Of a stretch of 64,000 bases of DNA, positions 43,635 to 52,471 are shown piece after piece. Numbering within the stretch: position 1 is the stretch's first letter; every line of letters begins with the position of its first letter. Position numbers and translations under genes: made by a program. The notes under the pieces were generated by a model. It was given only the letters and a program-made list of their open reading frames with translations. It was not told the DNA's origin and ran no database searches. This stretch comes from Eubacteriaceae bacterium ES3 (GTDB lineage: Bacteria > Bacillota > Clostridia > Eubacteriales > Eubacteriaceae): positions 1,916,680-1,980,679 of the forward strand of contig CP130741.1 of assembly GCA_030586155.1 (NCBI GenBank), read 5' to 3'.

Positions 43635-44012
43635 TCAATTATCCCATTTAAGAATCCCAGTTTCTTCTGCTTCTTCATAAACGCGAATCTTATAGTTAAG
43701 TCGATCCAGTGTTTTTTGCATGTCAGCCATTTTATCCTCTATTTTTTTACGTTCTTCGGTTAAAAGCTCTTTTCTGGCAATAATGGTTTCATCGCCCTGC
43801 TGGGTTAAAGCAGAATATTCAATCAAAGCTTCAATCGGAATCCCTGCAGAACGCATGCAAATAACCAGTTCAATCCAGGAACAGGATTGTTCATCATAGT
43901 CACGATTGCCATTTTTCGCCCTGGGAACCGGCGGGATCAGACCGACTCGCTCATAATATCTTAAAGTATCCTGGCTAATATTATATCTTTTACTGACTTC
44001 AGAAATTGTCAT
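43635..44012 (-). CDS. MerR-family regulator
   Basis: 125 residues. MerR helix-turn-helix TISEVSKRYNISQDTLRYYERVGLIPPVPR is followed by the coiled-coil dimer helix (about 85-115) and no cysteine metal site. It resembles the MerR regulators of aldehyde or electrophile genes (AdhR-like). It is 23 nt downstream of an aldo/keto reductase whose promoter (45248-45278) has a classical MerR operator. Confidence 0.9.
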   Translation of the reverse strand: MTISEVSKRYNISQDTLRYYERVGLIPPVPRAKNGNRDYDEQSCSWIELVICMRSAGIPIEALIEYSALTQQGDETIIARKELLTEERKKIEDKMADMQKTLDRLNYKIRVYEEAEETGILKWDN

Positions 44013-44035
44013 CGTATCACCTGCTTTATAATCTT

Positions 44036-45160
44036 CTAAGACACTTCAAAAGTTTTAGCCACTTCTTTCAGTTCTTTAATAATCTCAATATGCTGAGGAC
44101 AGGAATCTTCACACTTTCCGCATTCAATGCAGTCAGAAGCCTTTCCATGCTCCTTAATCAGATTATTGTAATAAACCTTTTGCGTTGAAAACACCTGGGG
44201 GATAGACTGTTTTTCGGCGTTATAAAGGGCAAAATAGTCAGGTATCGCTATATCTTCTGGGCATCCATCAACACAATATTGACAGGCCGTACAAGGCACC
44301 GCAATTGCTTCATTAATAATCTCGACTGTTTTAGAAACCAGCTCTTTTTCTTTATCATTTAAAGGTTTAAAATCACGCATGTATTCCGTATTATCAAGAA
44401 GCTGATCATAATCTGACATTCCGCTCAAAACTACCATTACCTGTTCAAGGCTGGCGGCATAACGAATGGCCCAGGAAGGAATAGACATCTCCGGATTTGA
44501 TGCTTTTAAAAGGGCAACTGCGTTTTCAGGAATATTAGCTAGGGTTCCACCTTTAACCGGCTCCATAACAATTACTTTTTTACCGTGTTTTACCGCCACT
44601 TCATAACATTTTCGGGATTGAATGCTTTTGTTGTCCCAATCCAGATAGTTGATCTGCAGCTGAACAAAATCTACTTCCGGGTGTGCAGTCAGAATTTCAT
44701 CAAGGAGCTGAGCACAATCATGATAGGAAAAACCAATTTCTCTAATCTGACCAGCAGCTTTTTTATCACTGATAAATTTAAAAGCATCGGTGTCCTTTGC
44801 AATTTTATAGTGAGAGACATTTAGATTATGCAGCATATAATAATCAAAGTATTCAACACCACATTTTTCCAACTGTTCGTTAAAAATTCTTGGTAAGTCT
44901 TCTTTTGTTTTAAGAAACATGGTTGGTAGCTTCGTAGCAACCGTAAATGAGTCGCGAGGGTGTCGTTTGACCAGCGCTTCTCTTAAGGCAATTTCACTGG
45001 TAAAGTTATGGTACATATAGGCTGTATCAAAATATGTGAAACCTCTTTGCAGAAAAGTATCAACCATTTTTTCAAGTTGATTCATATCGATACTTTTAGA
45101 ATCCTCTGCATTTAAAAGCGGCAGACGCATAAATCCAAAGCCGAGTTTTTTTTGATCCAT
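44036..45160 (-). CDS. Aldo/keto reductase with C-terminal ferredoxin domain (copy 2)
   Basis: 374 residues, paralogous to the copy at 42377-43498. AKR barrel motifs are [11 protein letters not shown] and [10 protein letters not shown]; cluster motifs are [12 protein letters not shown] and [15 protein letters not shown] at 45160 follows AAAGGAG. It is the first gene after a MerR-type promoter and is followed by the merR gene, which suggests an inducible detoxification or redox role. Confidence 0.9.
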   Translation of the reverse strand: MDQKKLGFGFMRLPLLNAEDSKSIDMNQLEKMVDTFLQRGFTYFDTAYMYHNFTSEIALREALVKRHPRDSFTVATKLPTMFLKTKEDLPRIFNEQLEKCGVEYFDYYMLHNLNVSHYKIAKDTDAFKFISDKKAAGQIREIGFSYHDCAQLLDEILTAHPEVDFVQLQINYLDWDNKSIQSRKCYEVAVKHGKKVIVMEPVKGGTLANIPENAVALLKASNPEMSIPSWAIRYAASLEQVMVVLSGMSDYDQLLDNTEYMRDFKPLNDKEKELVSKTVEIINEAIAVPCTACQYCVDGCPEDIAIPDYFALYNAEKQSIPQVFSTQKVYYNNLIKEHGKASDCIECGKCEDSCPQHIEIIKELKEVAKTFEVS

Positions 45161-45247
45161 TTTTGCTCCTTTTTTCTATTTAGTTAAATAATCTCTAATA
45201 AAGACACTTGTTTCAATTGGGCGCTAAATTTTATTCTCTCATATAAT

Positions 45248-45278
45248 ACTTTAACACTTGGAGCCGGCTCTAAGTCAA
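45248..45278 (-). promoter_or_regulatory. MerR-type promoter with 19-bp spacer
   Basis: Minus strand: -35 TTGACT (45278-45273), 19-nt spacer, -10 TAAAGT (45253-45248). Between them is the 20-bp palindrome ACTTGGAGCCGGCTCTAAGT (45256-45275, one mismatch). This matches the operators of MerR regulators of aldehyde-type genes, in which a long spacer is corrected by regulator twisting. It would drive the AKR-merR pair. Confidence 0.8.
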
Positions 45279-45294
45279 GTGTTTTAATCTTTAT

Positions 45295-46665
45295 TTAAGC
45301 CTTTTTACGGTTTCTGACAGCAACGCCCATAATAAGTGCAGTAAAGGCTAAAACCGGAACAATGATTTCCCAGATTGGTTCAGATTCCTGATAAACCGTT
45401 GGAACTCCTGTCAGTTTACCATAAGCCTCACCCATAAGAAGATGGGCATAAGTATCGCTGTCAGATTCTTTGACTGCTGTCATTTCAAAACCGGCATCCT
45501 TTTGGAAAATCATGACGTAATCTGATCCGCCAAACAAAAAATATCCCAGCATATCACCCTTTTCGACAACTGTTCCTGATTGAATGTTATCTTCAAAAAG
45601 TACCGATGACACCTGTGACATACCGACCGGCAACAAAGCGACCAGACCATATTCATTAGTTTCCATAATAACACAACCCCGGGTCTCTACAGCCTGCCAT
45701 CCATACTCCTCAGCATTGAGCATATATCGACTAGCTTCTTCATCCCAATAGGTTATGCCGCCAACAGCATCATCCTGATAGATCGTTCGAACTTCCAGAA
45801 TTGTGCCACTGACCGGGAAATGAAAGCGGTGGTAATCCTGAACATTTAAAAAGGTATGGGTTAATATCCCGCCGGCAAATGCATCTGCATAATCACTTCC
45901 TTCTCCTAAAAGTGATTCGATGGAATCAAAAGTCATCGATTTAATTTTTACGCCATCACCAACCACTCGGGAATCTTCGTCAATATTCCATACTCCCTGG
46001 GGAACAGAATCTGCTGGGGAAACAACAATTGAATCGTCATCCGACGAATCAATCGGACGTTCATCTGGTGATTTCAGATAACGGCTGAAAAAATCGTTAA
46101 AACTGTGCCAGTTAGATGGATCTTCATACCAGCCATTTTGCAGCCCAAAATCCGGATTATCATAAGCTGTCTGATAATAGCTTTCATTCCATGAATCAGA
46201 GGTACTTAGATATTCACCCCACTCTTTAGTGAACTTGATCATCCAGGATCGATAGGGTTCATAATACTGAAGAGAGTTGTTGTAGAACCCCATCCCTTCC
46301 AAAGCATCCAGAGGCTGGTCTGTCAGAAAATAAAAATAATCCAGACTTTGATCAATCTGATCATAAAGCCCCGGATATGAGTCCCCAACTCCTGGTAGTA
46401 TGGTCCAAGGCATGGCTTTTGATGCCCAGTCAATATAATCATAAAATTCGTCCAGTGACTGAACCGGGTTTGAATCTTTGTCTGGATTAGCCACTTTTGC
46501 CAGGTTAATAGATTCAACCAGCAATTCTTCAAGTTCCGGGTTATGTTCTACCATCAGAATCAATTCTTCAGTAATTTGTTCATGCGTTGCTGTTTCAGCC
46601 AAAACAAGCGAAAAACTAGCCAGCCATAAACAGATTGTCATAAAAGCAAGGACTTTCTTTTTCAT
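45295..46665 (-). CDS. Exported phosphatidylserine-decarboxylase-like protein
   Basis: 456 residues. It has a signal peptide (KKKVLAFMTICLWLASFSLVLAE), a N-terminal region of about 150 residues, then blocks of the phosphatidylserine decarboxylase (PSD) family: WHSFNDFFSRYLK, VVSPADS, ILTHTFLNVQDYHRFHFPVSG and GYFLFGGSDYVMIF, where the serine of GGS would be the self-cleavage residue (GST in most PSDs). A final membrane helix (about 435-452) ends in RNRKKA. Known PSDs are cytoplasmic-face membrane enzymes without a signal peptide, so an outer-surface PSD-like enzyme is unusual. Substrate unknown; self-cleavage is not proven. Confidence 0.8.
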   Translation of the reverse strand: MKKKVLAFMTICLWLASFSLVLAETATHEQITEELILMVEHNPELEELLVESINLAKVANPDKDSNPVQSLDEFYDYIDWASKAMPWTILPGVGDSYPGLYDQIDQSLDYFYFLTDQPLDALEGMGFYNNSLQYYEPYRSWMIKFTKEWGEYLSTSDSWNESYYQTAYDNPDFGLQNGWYEDPSNWHSFNDFFSRYLKSPDERPIDSSDDDSIVVSPADSVPQGVWNIDEDSRVVGDGVKIKSMTFDSIESLLGEGSDYADAFAGGILTHTFLNVQDYHRFHFPVSGTILEVRTIYQDDAVGGITYWDEEASRYMLNAEEYGWQAVETRGCVIMETNEYGLVALLPVGMSQVSSVLFEDNIQSGTVVEKGDMLGYFLFGGSDYVMIFQKDAGFEMTAVKESDSDTYAHLLMGEAYGKLTGVPTVYQESEPIWEIIVPVLAFTALIMGVAVRNRKKA

Positions 46666-46773
46666 ATTTTCACCCCTTAAAAAATAGCAGTTTGAGTAGA
46701 TTTATAATCGGACTAATAATAAACTGCGTATAACTTTCCCTAATTTCTTACCCTGTGATTACAAAAATATAAC

Positions 46774-46796
46774 AAAAAAGAGCTTATTAAGCTCTT
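46774..46796 (-). terminator. Terminator after the GNAT gene
   Basis: Minus strand: AAGAGCTT-AAT-AAGCTCTT followed by TTTT. It separates the acetyltransferase gene from the PSD-like gene. Confidence 0.8.
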
Positions 46797-46866
46797 AAAT
46801 CCATCCAGTCAGGCCTTATCCTTTTTGGCTCTTTAGTCACATATTCCTTCAAACACCTTATATTAG

Positions 46867-47379
46867 TCAGCAATCCCTAATTAAAGCGTAAAGACACATA
46901 TCTTCAAACTGCCCATTTTTATAGGCATACTTTCTCATAATTCCTTCCAGGTTAAAACCAGCCTTTTCAAGAACCCTGCGGGAAGCAGCATTTCTGGAAA
47001 ATGGCTCTGCAAAAATTCGAACAATATCAGATTCTAAAAATATCTTATCGCAGATTTGCTCAACAGCCTTAGTACAGACACCCTTTCCCCAAAAGGGTTC
47101 ACCGATAAAGTAACCCATTTCACCGGAACGAAAATGAATATTTTCCTGTCTAAAAATGCCAATATTTCCTACAATCCCATCATTTTCATCAACTATCGCA
47201 TAAACATATGACTTGCCAAGCTCCGTATCCTCGACCATCTCTATATAGTTTCTGGCATCCTCAAGGGTATAGGGAAAAGGCAAACCATCTCGCAAATTGT
47301 CATGAATCCTTTTGTTATTGATCACCTGCATCAGGCCGTAGGCATCATCCATTTTCCATTTCCGCAAATGTGTTTTCAA
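46867..47379 (-). CDS. GNAT acetyltransferase (RimJ/RimL-like)
   Basis: 170 residues. GNAT fold of the RimJ/RimL subgroup: YFIGEPFWGKGVCTKAVEQI is the acetyl-CoA pyrophosphate-binding loop region (Q/RxxGxG-like), and RNAASRRVLEKAGFNLEG the later motif. It acetylates an amine, possibly an antibiotic, peptide N-terminus or ribosomal protein; the substrate is not known. Confidence 0.88.
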   Translation of the reverse strand: MKTHLRKWKMDDAYGLMQVINNKRIHDNLRDGLPFPYTLEDARNYIEMVEDTELGKSYVYAIVDENDGIVGNIGIFRQENIHFRSGEMGYFIGEPFWGKGVCTKAVEQICDKIFLESDIVRIFAEPFSRNAASRRVLEKAGFNLEGIMRKYAYKNGQFEDMCLYALIRDC

Positions 47380-47448
47380 TTATTCCTCTCCTTTTTACAA
47401 AAGCATGTTCAGTTCTTTTCAGATCTCCAATCACATGAAAGAGATATA

Positions 47449-49989
47449 TCAAGAAACATTTTCGACTGCATTCTTAACAATAATTGTTTGATCTTTAATT
47501 GATTTAACAAATAGATATGCTAGTTCTGGATCAAATTGCCTTCCTGACTCTTCCTGGATAATTTTCAATGCACTACTAACTGAGTATGCTTTTTTATAGG
47601 ACCGCTCTGAGATCATCGCATCAAATGAATCGACAATACATAATATCCTAGCCATTAGAGGAATATCCTGTTTTGCTATCTTTCGAGGATAACCTAAGCC
47701 ATCATACCGCTCATGATGTCCCATAACGGCTGGAATAACGTAATCAAGTGAAGGTAAATGCCTGATAATTTCGATGGAACTTTCTACATGGCCTTTCATT
47801 ATTTCATATTCTTCTTCCGTTAACGCACCGGGCTTATTTAGAATTTGTTCCGGAATGCCAATTTTCCCAATATCATGGAGCAACGCCGCTTCTTTAATTA
47901 TTTCTGCACTTTCTTCACTCATTCCAAATGCATATGCCAATTCGACAGCATAATAGGCTACATTATTTGAATGATTAAAGGTGTAATGATCTTTTGTATC
48001 GATGGCAGCTGTAAGTGCATAGATTGTTGCTTCATACTCAGAATAAACATTTTCTCTTATATCAGTTCTACTGGTTGCTTTACCTCGAAAAGCAATAGAA
48101 TCGCGTTCTGAATAAATCATGATTGCATTCTTTCCGTGCCGTTTAATATGATAAATTGCTCTTTCTACATTATCAATTAATTCTTTGACACTACTGGCTG
48201 CGAAAGGAATACCGCTGATACCAACACTAACTGTTAATGTTTTTAAACGTATTCTTATTTCCTTTTCATTCATTTCTAAAATCTGCAACTGGATATTTTC
48301 AGCCAGATTTTTTGCTCCCAGTAAATCATATTGTGGCAATATTGCAGCAAATTCTTTTCCATTATAACGTGCTGCATAACCGTTTTCACCAACTGATGCT
48401 CTAATTATATCAGCAATTCTCTGAAGTGCAACATCCCCTTCCTTGTTTCCATATAACTGGTTGTATAACTTAAAATCATCTATATTGAACATTACCAAAG
48501 CAAGAGACTGGTCTTTTTTATTTTCAAATACTTCCTTTAGTGTTTCATAAAAATATTTGCGGTTTAAAAGACCTGTTAATTCGTCAGTTTGAGCTTCACG
48601 ACATGCTTTTTCATAAAGCCTTGAATTGCTTACCGCAATAGAAGCAATTGAATTGATGGACGCTAAAAAATTAATCTCATTATAAGAGTATGATTTTCGA
48701 CCTACACGATCAGCCAGCAAAATCATTCCTACTAGTTCAGGTCCATCTGTTAAAGCAACTAAACATTCTATCCCAAGATCATCAAGTTCTTTTTTCTCTG
48801 TCTCCCACAACGATTTATAATCTATTGAGTGTTTAAACTCCTTTATCAGTAAATATCCTTCATCCTTTTGAAGCCGTTTAACAAGCGGATTATCATTACG
48901 AATACTCCAATCTCTTCTGTCTAGAGGACTTGTACTGTGAACAATCTCAAATTGGACATTATTTTCATTAAGAATGCAAATATATACTTTTTTAACTTTG
49001 ATCGCATCCAGCAAAACATCCTGAACTTCTGTGAGAATCTCTTTAATTTCTAATGTCTTTGATATTTTCGAACTAAATTTTTTCAAACTTTCAGCATAAA
49101 AAAGTTCATCTTTTGTAAAGACTTTGTCAAGAAATCGTTTCATTGCGTAATATATACCTGATGTACTGGCAGCAAATAAAACTGCAATGATTAGAACACT
49201 ATGGTCTCGATAAGCAGAAAAATTATTATCGATAAATGTTTGAAACAGTCCCACTAAGTTTGAAAAAAGTAAGAGCGACAGAGCTGCTGACAGCCCATAA
49301 CAGGTTCCTCTTGAAACCAGTAAAGTCAAATTAAACAAATTCTGTTTATACAAAGCATAAAAGAGAAAAAAAGAAAATAACACTCCTGACAATATATCTG
49401 TCGGAAATCCCTTAAAAATAGGAATAAATAATGCCATATGTCCAATAACAATCGTTAAAACCCCTAAAATTATTGGTCTGAACTGTTTACCCGCAATTGG
49501 CTTTTTTTTACTGAACCGAAAGATTAAAAATAAGGCATGAAATGTGATCAACCCACAAATTAGAAAGAGAAAAACCACAGTCCATGAAACATCATAAATA
49601 AATGCAGTCCTACCTATTTCTGTAATAACAACTGTTGGTGGTGGTAAAAAAAAGTCTGTTATAATATTGATAAGATTAATTATTCCTATACTAATTAAAT
49701 AAAATCGCGAAAAGAAATAGTCTTTTACTCCAATGAATTCGGTGATAAAGCGAAAAAATGAAAATGGCATCAGACATAATCCTAATACAGATAAATGATA
49801 CCAAAGCTCAAAAGAAGGCCACAATTCCAGTCTCATACAAAGAGAACCACCGGTCCATAAGATCATTGCCATTAAAAACAATAAGAAAGAATTGATCAAT
49901 TTGCTCTTTTTCGCAGCCATAAAAGCCATAAACAAAAAGCTGTAACAACATAAAGCAATGATTGGTATAAATACGTAATTATCCATCAT
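47449..49989 (-). CDS. Membrane signalling protein: 7TM-GAF-GGDEF-HD-GYP
   Basis: 846 residues. N-terminal seven-helix sensor of the histidine-kinase 7TM type (about 5-290), a GAF domain (about 315-455), a GGDEF domain (about 465-620) whose motif is YNGKEF (about 541) in place of GGDEF, and an HD-GYP domain (about 660-840) with LLHDIGKIGIP (about 703) and HHERYDGLGYP (about 760). The HD-GYP motifs are intact, so it may break down cyclic di-GMP. The changed GGDEF is probably not a cyclase but could bind GTP. Its ATG overlaps the GH3 stop by 4 nt. Confidence 0.9.
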   Translation of the reverse strand: MMDNYVFIPIIALCCYSFLFMAFMAAKKSKLINSFLLFLMAMILWTGGSLCMRLELWPSFELWYHLSVLGLCLMPFSFFRFITEFIGVKDYFFSRFYLISIGIINLINIITDFFLPPPTVVITEIGRTAFIYDVSWTVVFLFLICGLITFHALFLIFRFSKKKPIAGKQFRPIILGVLTIVIGHMALFIPIFKGFPTDILSGVLFSFFLFYALYKQNLFNLTLLVSRGTCYGLSAALSLLLFSNLVGLFQTFIDNNFSAYRDHSVLIIAVLFAASTSGIYYAMKRFLDKVFTKDELFYAESLKKFSSKISKTLEIKEILTEVQDVLLDAIKVKKVYICILNENNVQFEIVHSTSPLDRRDWSIRNDNPLVKRLQKDEGYLLIKEFKHSIDYKSLWETEKKELDDLGIECLVALTDGPELVGMILLADRVGRKSYSYNEINFLASINSIASIAVSNSRLYEKACREAQTDELTGLLNRKYFYETLKEVFENKKDQSLALVMFNIDDFKLYNQLYGNKEGDVALQRIADIIRASVGENGYAARYNGKEFAAILPQYDLLGAKNLAENIQLQILEMNEKEIRIRLKTLTVSVGISGIPFAASSVKELIDNVERAIYHIKRHGKNAIMIYSERDSIAFRGKATSRTDIRENVYSEYEATIYALTAAIDTKDHYTFNHSNNVAYYAVELAYAFGMSEESAEIIKEAALLHDIGKIGIPEQILNKPGALTEEEYEIMKGHVESSIEIIRHLPSLDYVIPAVMGHHERYDGLGYPRKIAKQDIPLMARILCIVDSFDAMISERSYKKAYSVSSALKIIQEESGRQFDPELAYLFVKSIKDQTIIVKNAVENVS

Positions 49990-51629
49990 GCCCTCCCGAA
50001 ATTCACCTGAATAACCTGGCCATAATTTTCGGTATCCAGAAGCTCTCTGATTTGATGTGTAAAAGGATTGATCCGTCTAATTTCAGAACTATTTCTTTTC
50101 TTATATCGTTCAAAGGTCCCGCATTTTAAAATTGTAATTTCCAATGGGTCTATTCCCAAAATTTTTTTTAAATCCTTATAGTCTTGATCTACGTATTTGA
50201 AATATACTGTTAAATGTTCTTTTAAGATTTCCCGACTGATTGCATGATTAACTAAAGACTGCGCTTTCATTTCAACATATAGATGCAGAAATGGCCGTGA
50301 ATTTTGATTATATTCTTTTGCGGCAACCCAATCCTTAATGTCAATCCCAGATAAATCAATGGCGGTCCCAATTGAATGCTCAGTAATCCTAGTAAATCCG
50401 GCAATGTCAATTATTTCTGGAACTCTATCTATATATTTGAAACGGGGAATATTTGTCTGGTCATTTGCATTTTTTAACCCGACACAGCGGTATACATCAC
50501 CGACACGATATCGCATAAAAGCACCGCCTTTAAACACAGATACAACTAATTCGTACTTTTCTCCTTCTTCAACTTCATTCATTAAGACAGTCTTAGGTTG
50601 ATATTTAGGGTTGTTGTAACTAAGATTCATTTCCCTTTCAGAAATAAATTCATAAAAACAGGCATCTGGGAAAAAGTACATACCATCTCTAGTCCAGGTT
50701 TCTGTACCAATACAAGTTGGTTCTGTTCCAGCAAATATTTCCATTGGGCGAACACCCCATAAATCTTCCAGATCATCTTTATAACATTCATTATCAGTAC
50801 CGGCAACCATAAAACCTTTTAATTTAAAAAGATCCTTTGGTTTAATTTCTCTATTTTCATTCTTGCAACGGATTTTAGCTATTAAATATCTACCTATCAT
50901 GGAAAATGAATAATTTTTAAAGATGTCTCGATTTTCTGTTTTCCCAGCTTGTACACGATTCATCTTCGATAAACTTAAACTTACAAAATAAGTAACGCTC
51001 CCTAATCCAAAAAAATAATCAATATTTTTTTTAAGTCCAAGTTTAAAACCTTTTTTATTTCGTTCACTGAATGTCATTTTTTCCGCTTCTTTGACAGGTG
51101 GTAAGAATTCGATTCCAATTTCTTCATTAAAAACCAGAGGAAGTAACCCCGTTGCATAAGGTAGAGGTGCGAGTCCGTAAAGAATAGTATCATTAGCAGT
51201 AACGTCGAAGTGACCTTTTTCAAAACTTGTCGAAAGCATTAGACATGCCATAGTATTATTTCGATATGTATCCATCATCCCTTTTGTATACGGTGCTATT
51301 TTAAGAGGTTGTTTGCCCCCCTCCCAAGTTGTCTGGATCCATAATAATGGTTGTTCTGGTAGCATTTCGTCTTTTTTTTGCAACAGTATACCGGCATAGT
51401 CACTATATGTTGTCAGCGGTAATAAATGTCTGAAATTTTCGATTGAAGTTGGATTTTTTCCTTTAAGAATCTGTTTTCCCAGCTCAGATCGGCCCCAGAG
51501 ACTAATCTGTTCTTCCATCAATCTATTTTGGATCTCCATATAACCATTTAGATCTAAATCTAGAAATCCACAATACTCATTCCAGATCTCATCTCTACGC
51601 TGTTTTTTTAACTTCTCCTCAAATTTCAT
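49986..51629 (-). CDS. GH3-family acyl-adenylate-forming protein
   Basis: 547 residues of the GH3 family, known in plants for acyl-acid amido synthetases that conjugate jasmonate, auxin or salicylate to amino acids. Family blocks here include SYSFSMIG-like FSMIGRYLIAK, EIFAGTEPTCIGTETWTRDG, ELVVSVFKGGAFMRYRVGDVYRC and FKYIDRVPEIIDIAGFTRITE. Bacterial GH3 proteins are poorly described. It lies 2 nt from the methyltransferase-like gene and overlaps the HD-GYP gene by 4 nt, so the three proteins are made together. The acid and amine substrates are unknown. Confidence 0.85.
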   Translation of the reverse strand: MKFEEKLKKQRRDEIWNEYCGFLDLDLNGYMEIQNRLMEEQISLWGRSELGKQILKGKNPTSIENFRHLLPLTTYSDYAGILLQKKDEMLPEQPLLWIQTTWEGGKQPLKIAPYTKGMMDTYRNNTMACLMLSTSFEKGHFDVTANDTILYGLAPLPYATGLLPLVFNEEIGIEFLPPVKEAEKMTFSERNKKGFKLGLKKNIDYFFGLGSVTYFVSLSLSKMNRVQAGKTENRDIFKNYSFSMIGRYLIAKIRCKNENREIKPKDLFKLKGFMVAGTDNECYKDDLEDLWGVRPMEIFAGTEPTCIGTETWTRDGMYFFPDACFYEFISEREMNLSYNNPKYQPKTVLMNEVEEGEKYELVVSVFKGGAFMRYRVGDVYRCVGLKNANDQTNIPRFKYIDRVPEIIDIAGFTRITEHSIGTAIDLSGIDIKDWVAAKEYNQNSRPFLHLYVEMKAQSLVNHAISREILKEHLTVYFKYVDQDYKDLKKILGIDPLEITILKCGTFERYKKRNSSEIRRINPFTHQIRELLDTENYGQVIQVNFGRA

Positions 51630-51631
51630 AT

Positions 51632-52201
51632 TTACTCCATCTCCGAATGCCAGGATTTACAACAGACCCTGAAACTATTTTTGTTTGGAATAAGAAAAGG
51701 AGTGTTCCTTTGATAGTCCTTATAATCCTCAAATAAATTTGTAAACGTCCATGAATCTTGAAAAATCACATAAATCAAATTACATATATTAAATATCAAA
51801 CCCATCCAAAAAAGTTGCAGAGAATCAAATGCCAGCCAAATAAAGAAGTAAAATCCAGCAAAAAACAATACTCCAGGATGTCTGCAAAGCGCGTAAATTC
51901 CAGTTTGACAAATTTTATTAGGTCCATCAACATACGTTTCTTTAAAAGGTAAAGCAAAGAAAAGTGTGTAAATCAATAACCCTAACATAACAATTGAAAT
52001 AATTCCAAAAGCAATCATTCTAGAGGCAATAAATCCATTTTTTATTAACTCAGAACAAATCGCCCAACTCGTCGAAAAAACAAGCATTATAATACCGATG
52101 AAAAAAAATTGTTTAAATAGTTTTCGTTTTAAGATAATACTATTAATATCATATAATACAAAGAATAAAAATGCAGTTACACCAAGACTAATCATTATCA
52201 T
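51632..52201 (-). CDS. ICMT-like membrane methyltransferase family protein
   Basis: 189 residues with about five membrane helices and the motif CQTGIYALCRHPGVLFFAGFYFFIW, then FEDYKDYQRNTPFLIPN, matching the isoprenylcysteine carboxyl methyltransferase/phospholipid methyltransferase family (RHP and E/DxxY...Y regions). It may methylate a lipid or a carboxyl group. It is the first gene of the GH3/HD-GYP operon. A GGAGG ribosome-binding site precedes the ATG. Confidence 0.78.
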   Translation of the reverse strand: MIMISLGVTAFLFFVLYDINSIILKRKLFKQFFFIGIIMLVFSTSWAICSELIKNGFIASRMIAFGIISIVMLGLLIYTLFFALPFKETYVDGPNKICQTGIYALCRHPGVLFFAGFYFFIWLAFDSLQLFWMGLIFNICNLIYVIFQDSWTFTNLFEDYKDYQRNTPFLIPNKNSFRVCCKSWHSEME

Positions 52202-52281
52202 TATATTCCTCCAGGAAAATATGAATAAAGTTCGTAATTTCTATCATTAAAATGCATTTTACAAAAGTTGGTACAAATATA

Positions 52282-52310
52282 ATGATACTATCATTTTAAA
52301 TATTTTGCAA
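52282..52310 (-). promoter_or_regulatory. Predicted promoter of the ICMT-GH3-HD-GYP operon
   Basis: Minus strand: -35 TTGCAA (52310-52305), 17-nt spacer, -10 TATCAT (52287-52282). The leader to the first ATG is about 75 nt. Confidence 0.4.
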
Positions 52311-52334
52311 ACCTTTTATAGCTGACAAAATAGC

Positions 52335-52442
52335 TGTTTAGGAGGCTTTTTTAGTGCGGGAAGATTATTAATTTGGTAAACATAACTAGAAAAGTTCACA
52401 CCAAAGCCTCTGAAACAAGCGTTTGAGTGGGAACTTTTTTTA
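52335..52442 (-). terminator. Hairpin region after the chemoreceptor gene
   Basis: Two inverted repeats occur: AAAGTTC/GAACTTT (about 52391-52440), flanked by T and A tracts, and GAGGCTTT/AAAGCCTC (about 52340-52414). They overlap and cannot both form. They probably end the FIST-chemoreceptor transcript and isolate it from the GH3 operon. Confidence 0.5.
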
Positions 52443-52471
52443 ACTATTTTTTATCTTTGAAAATGACTATT

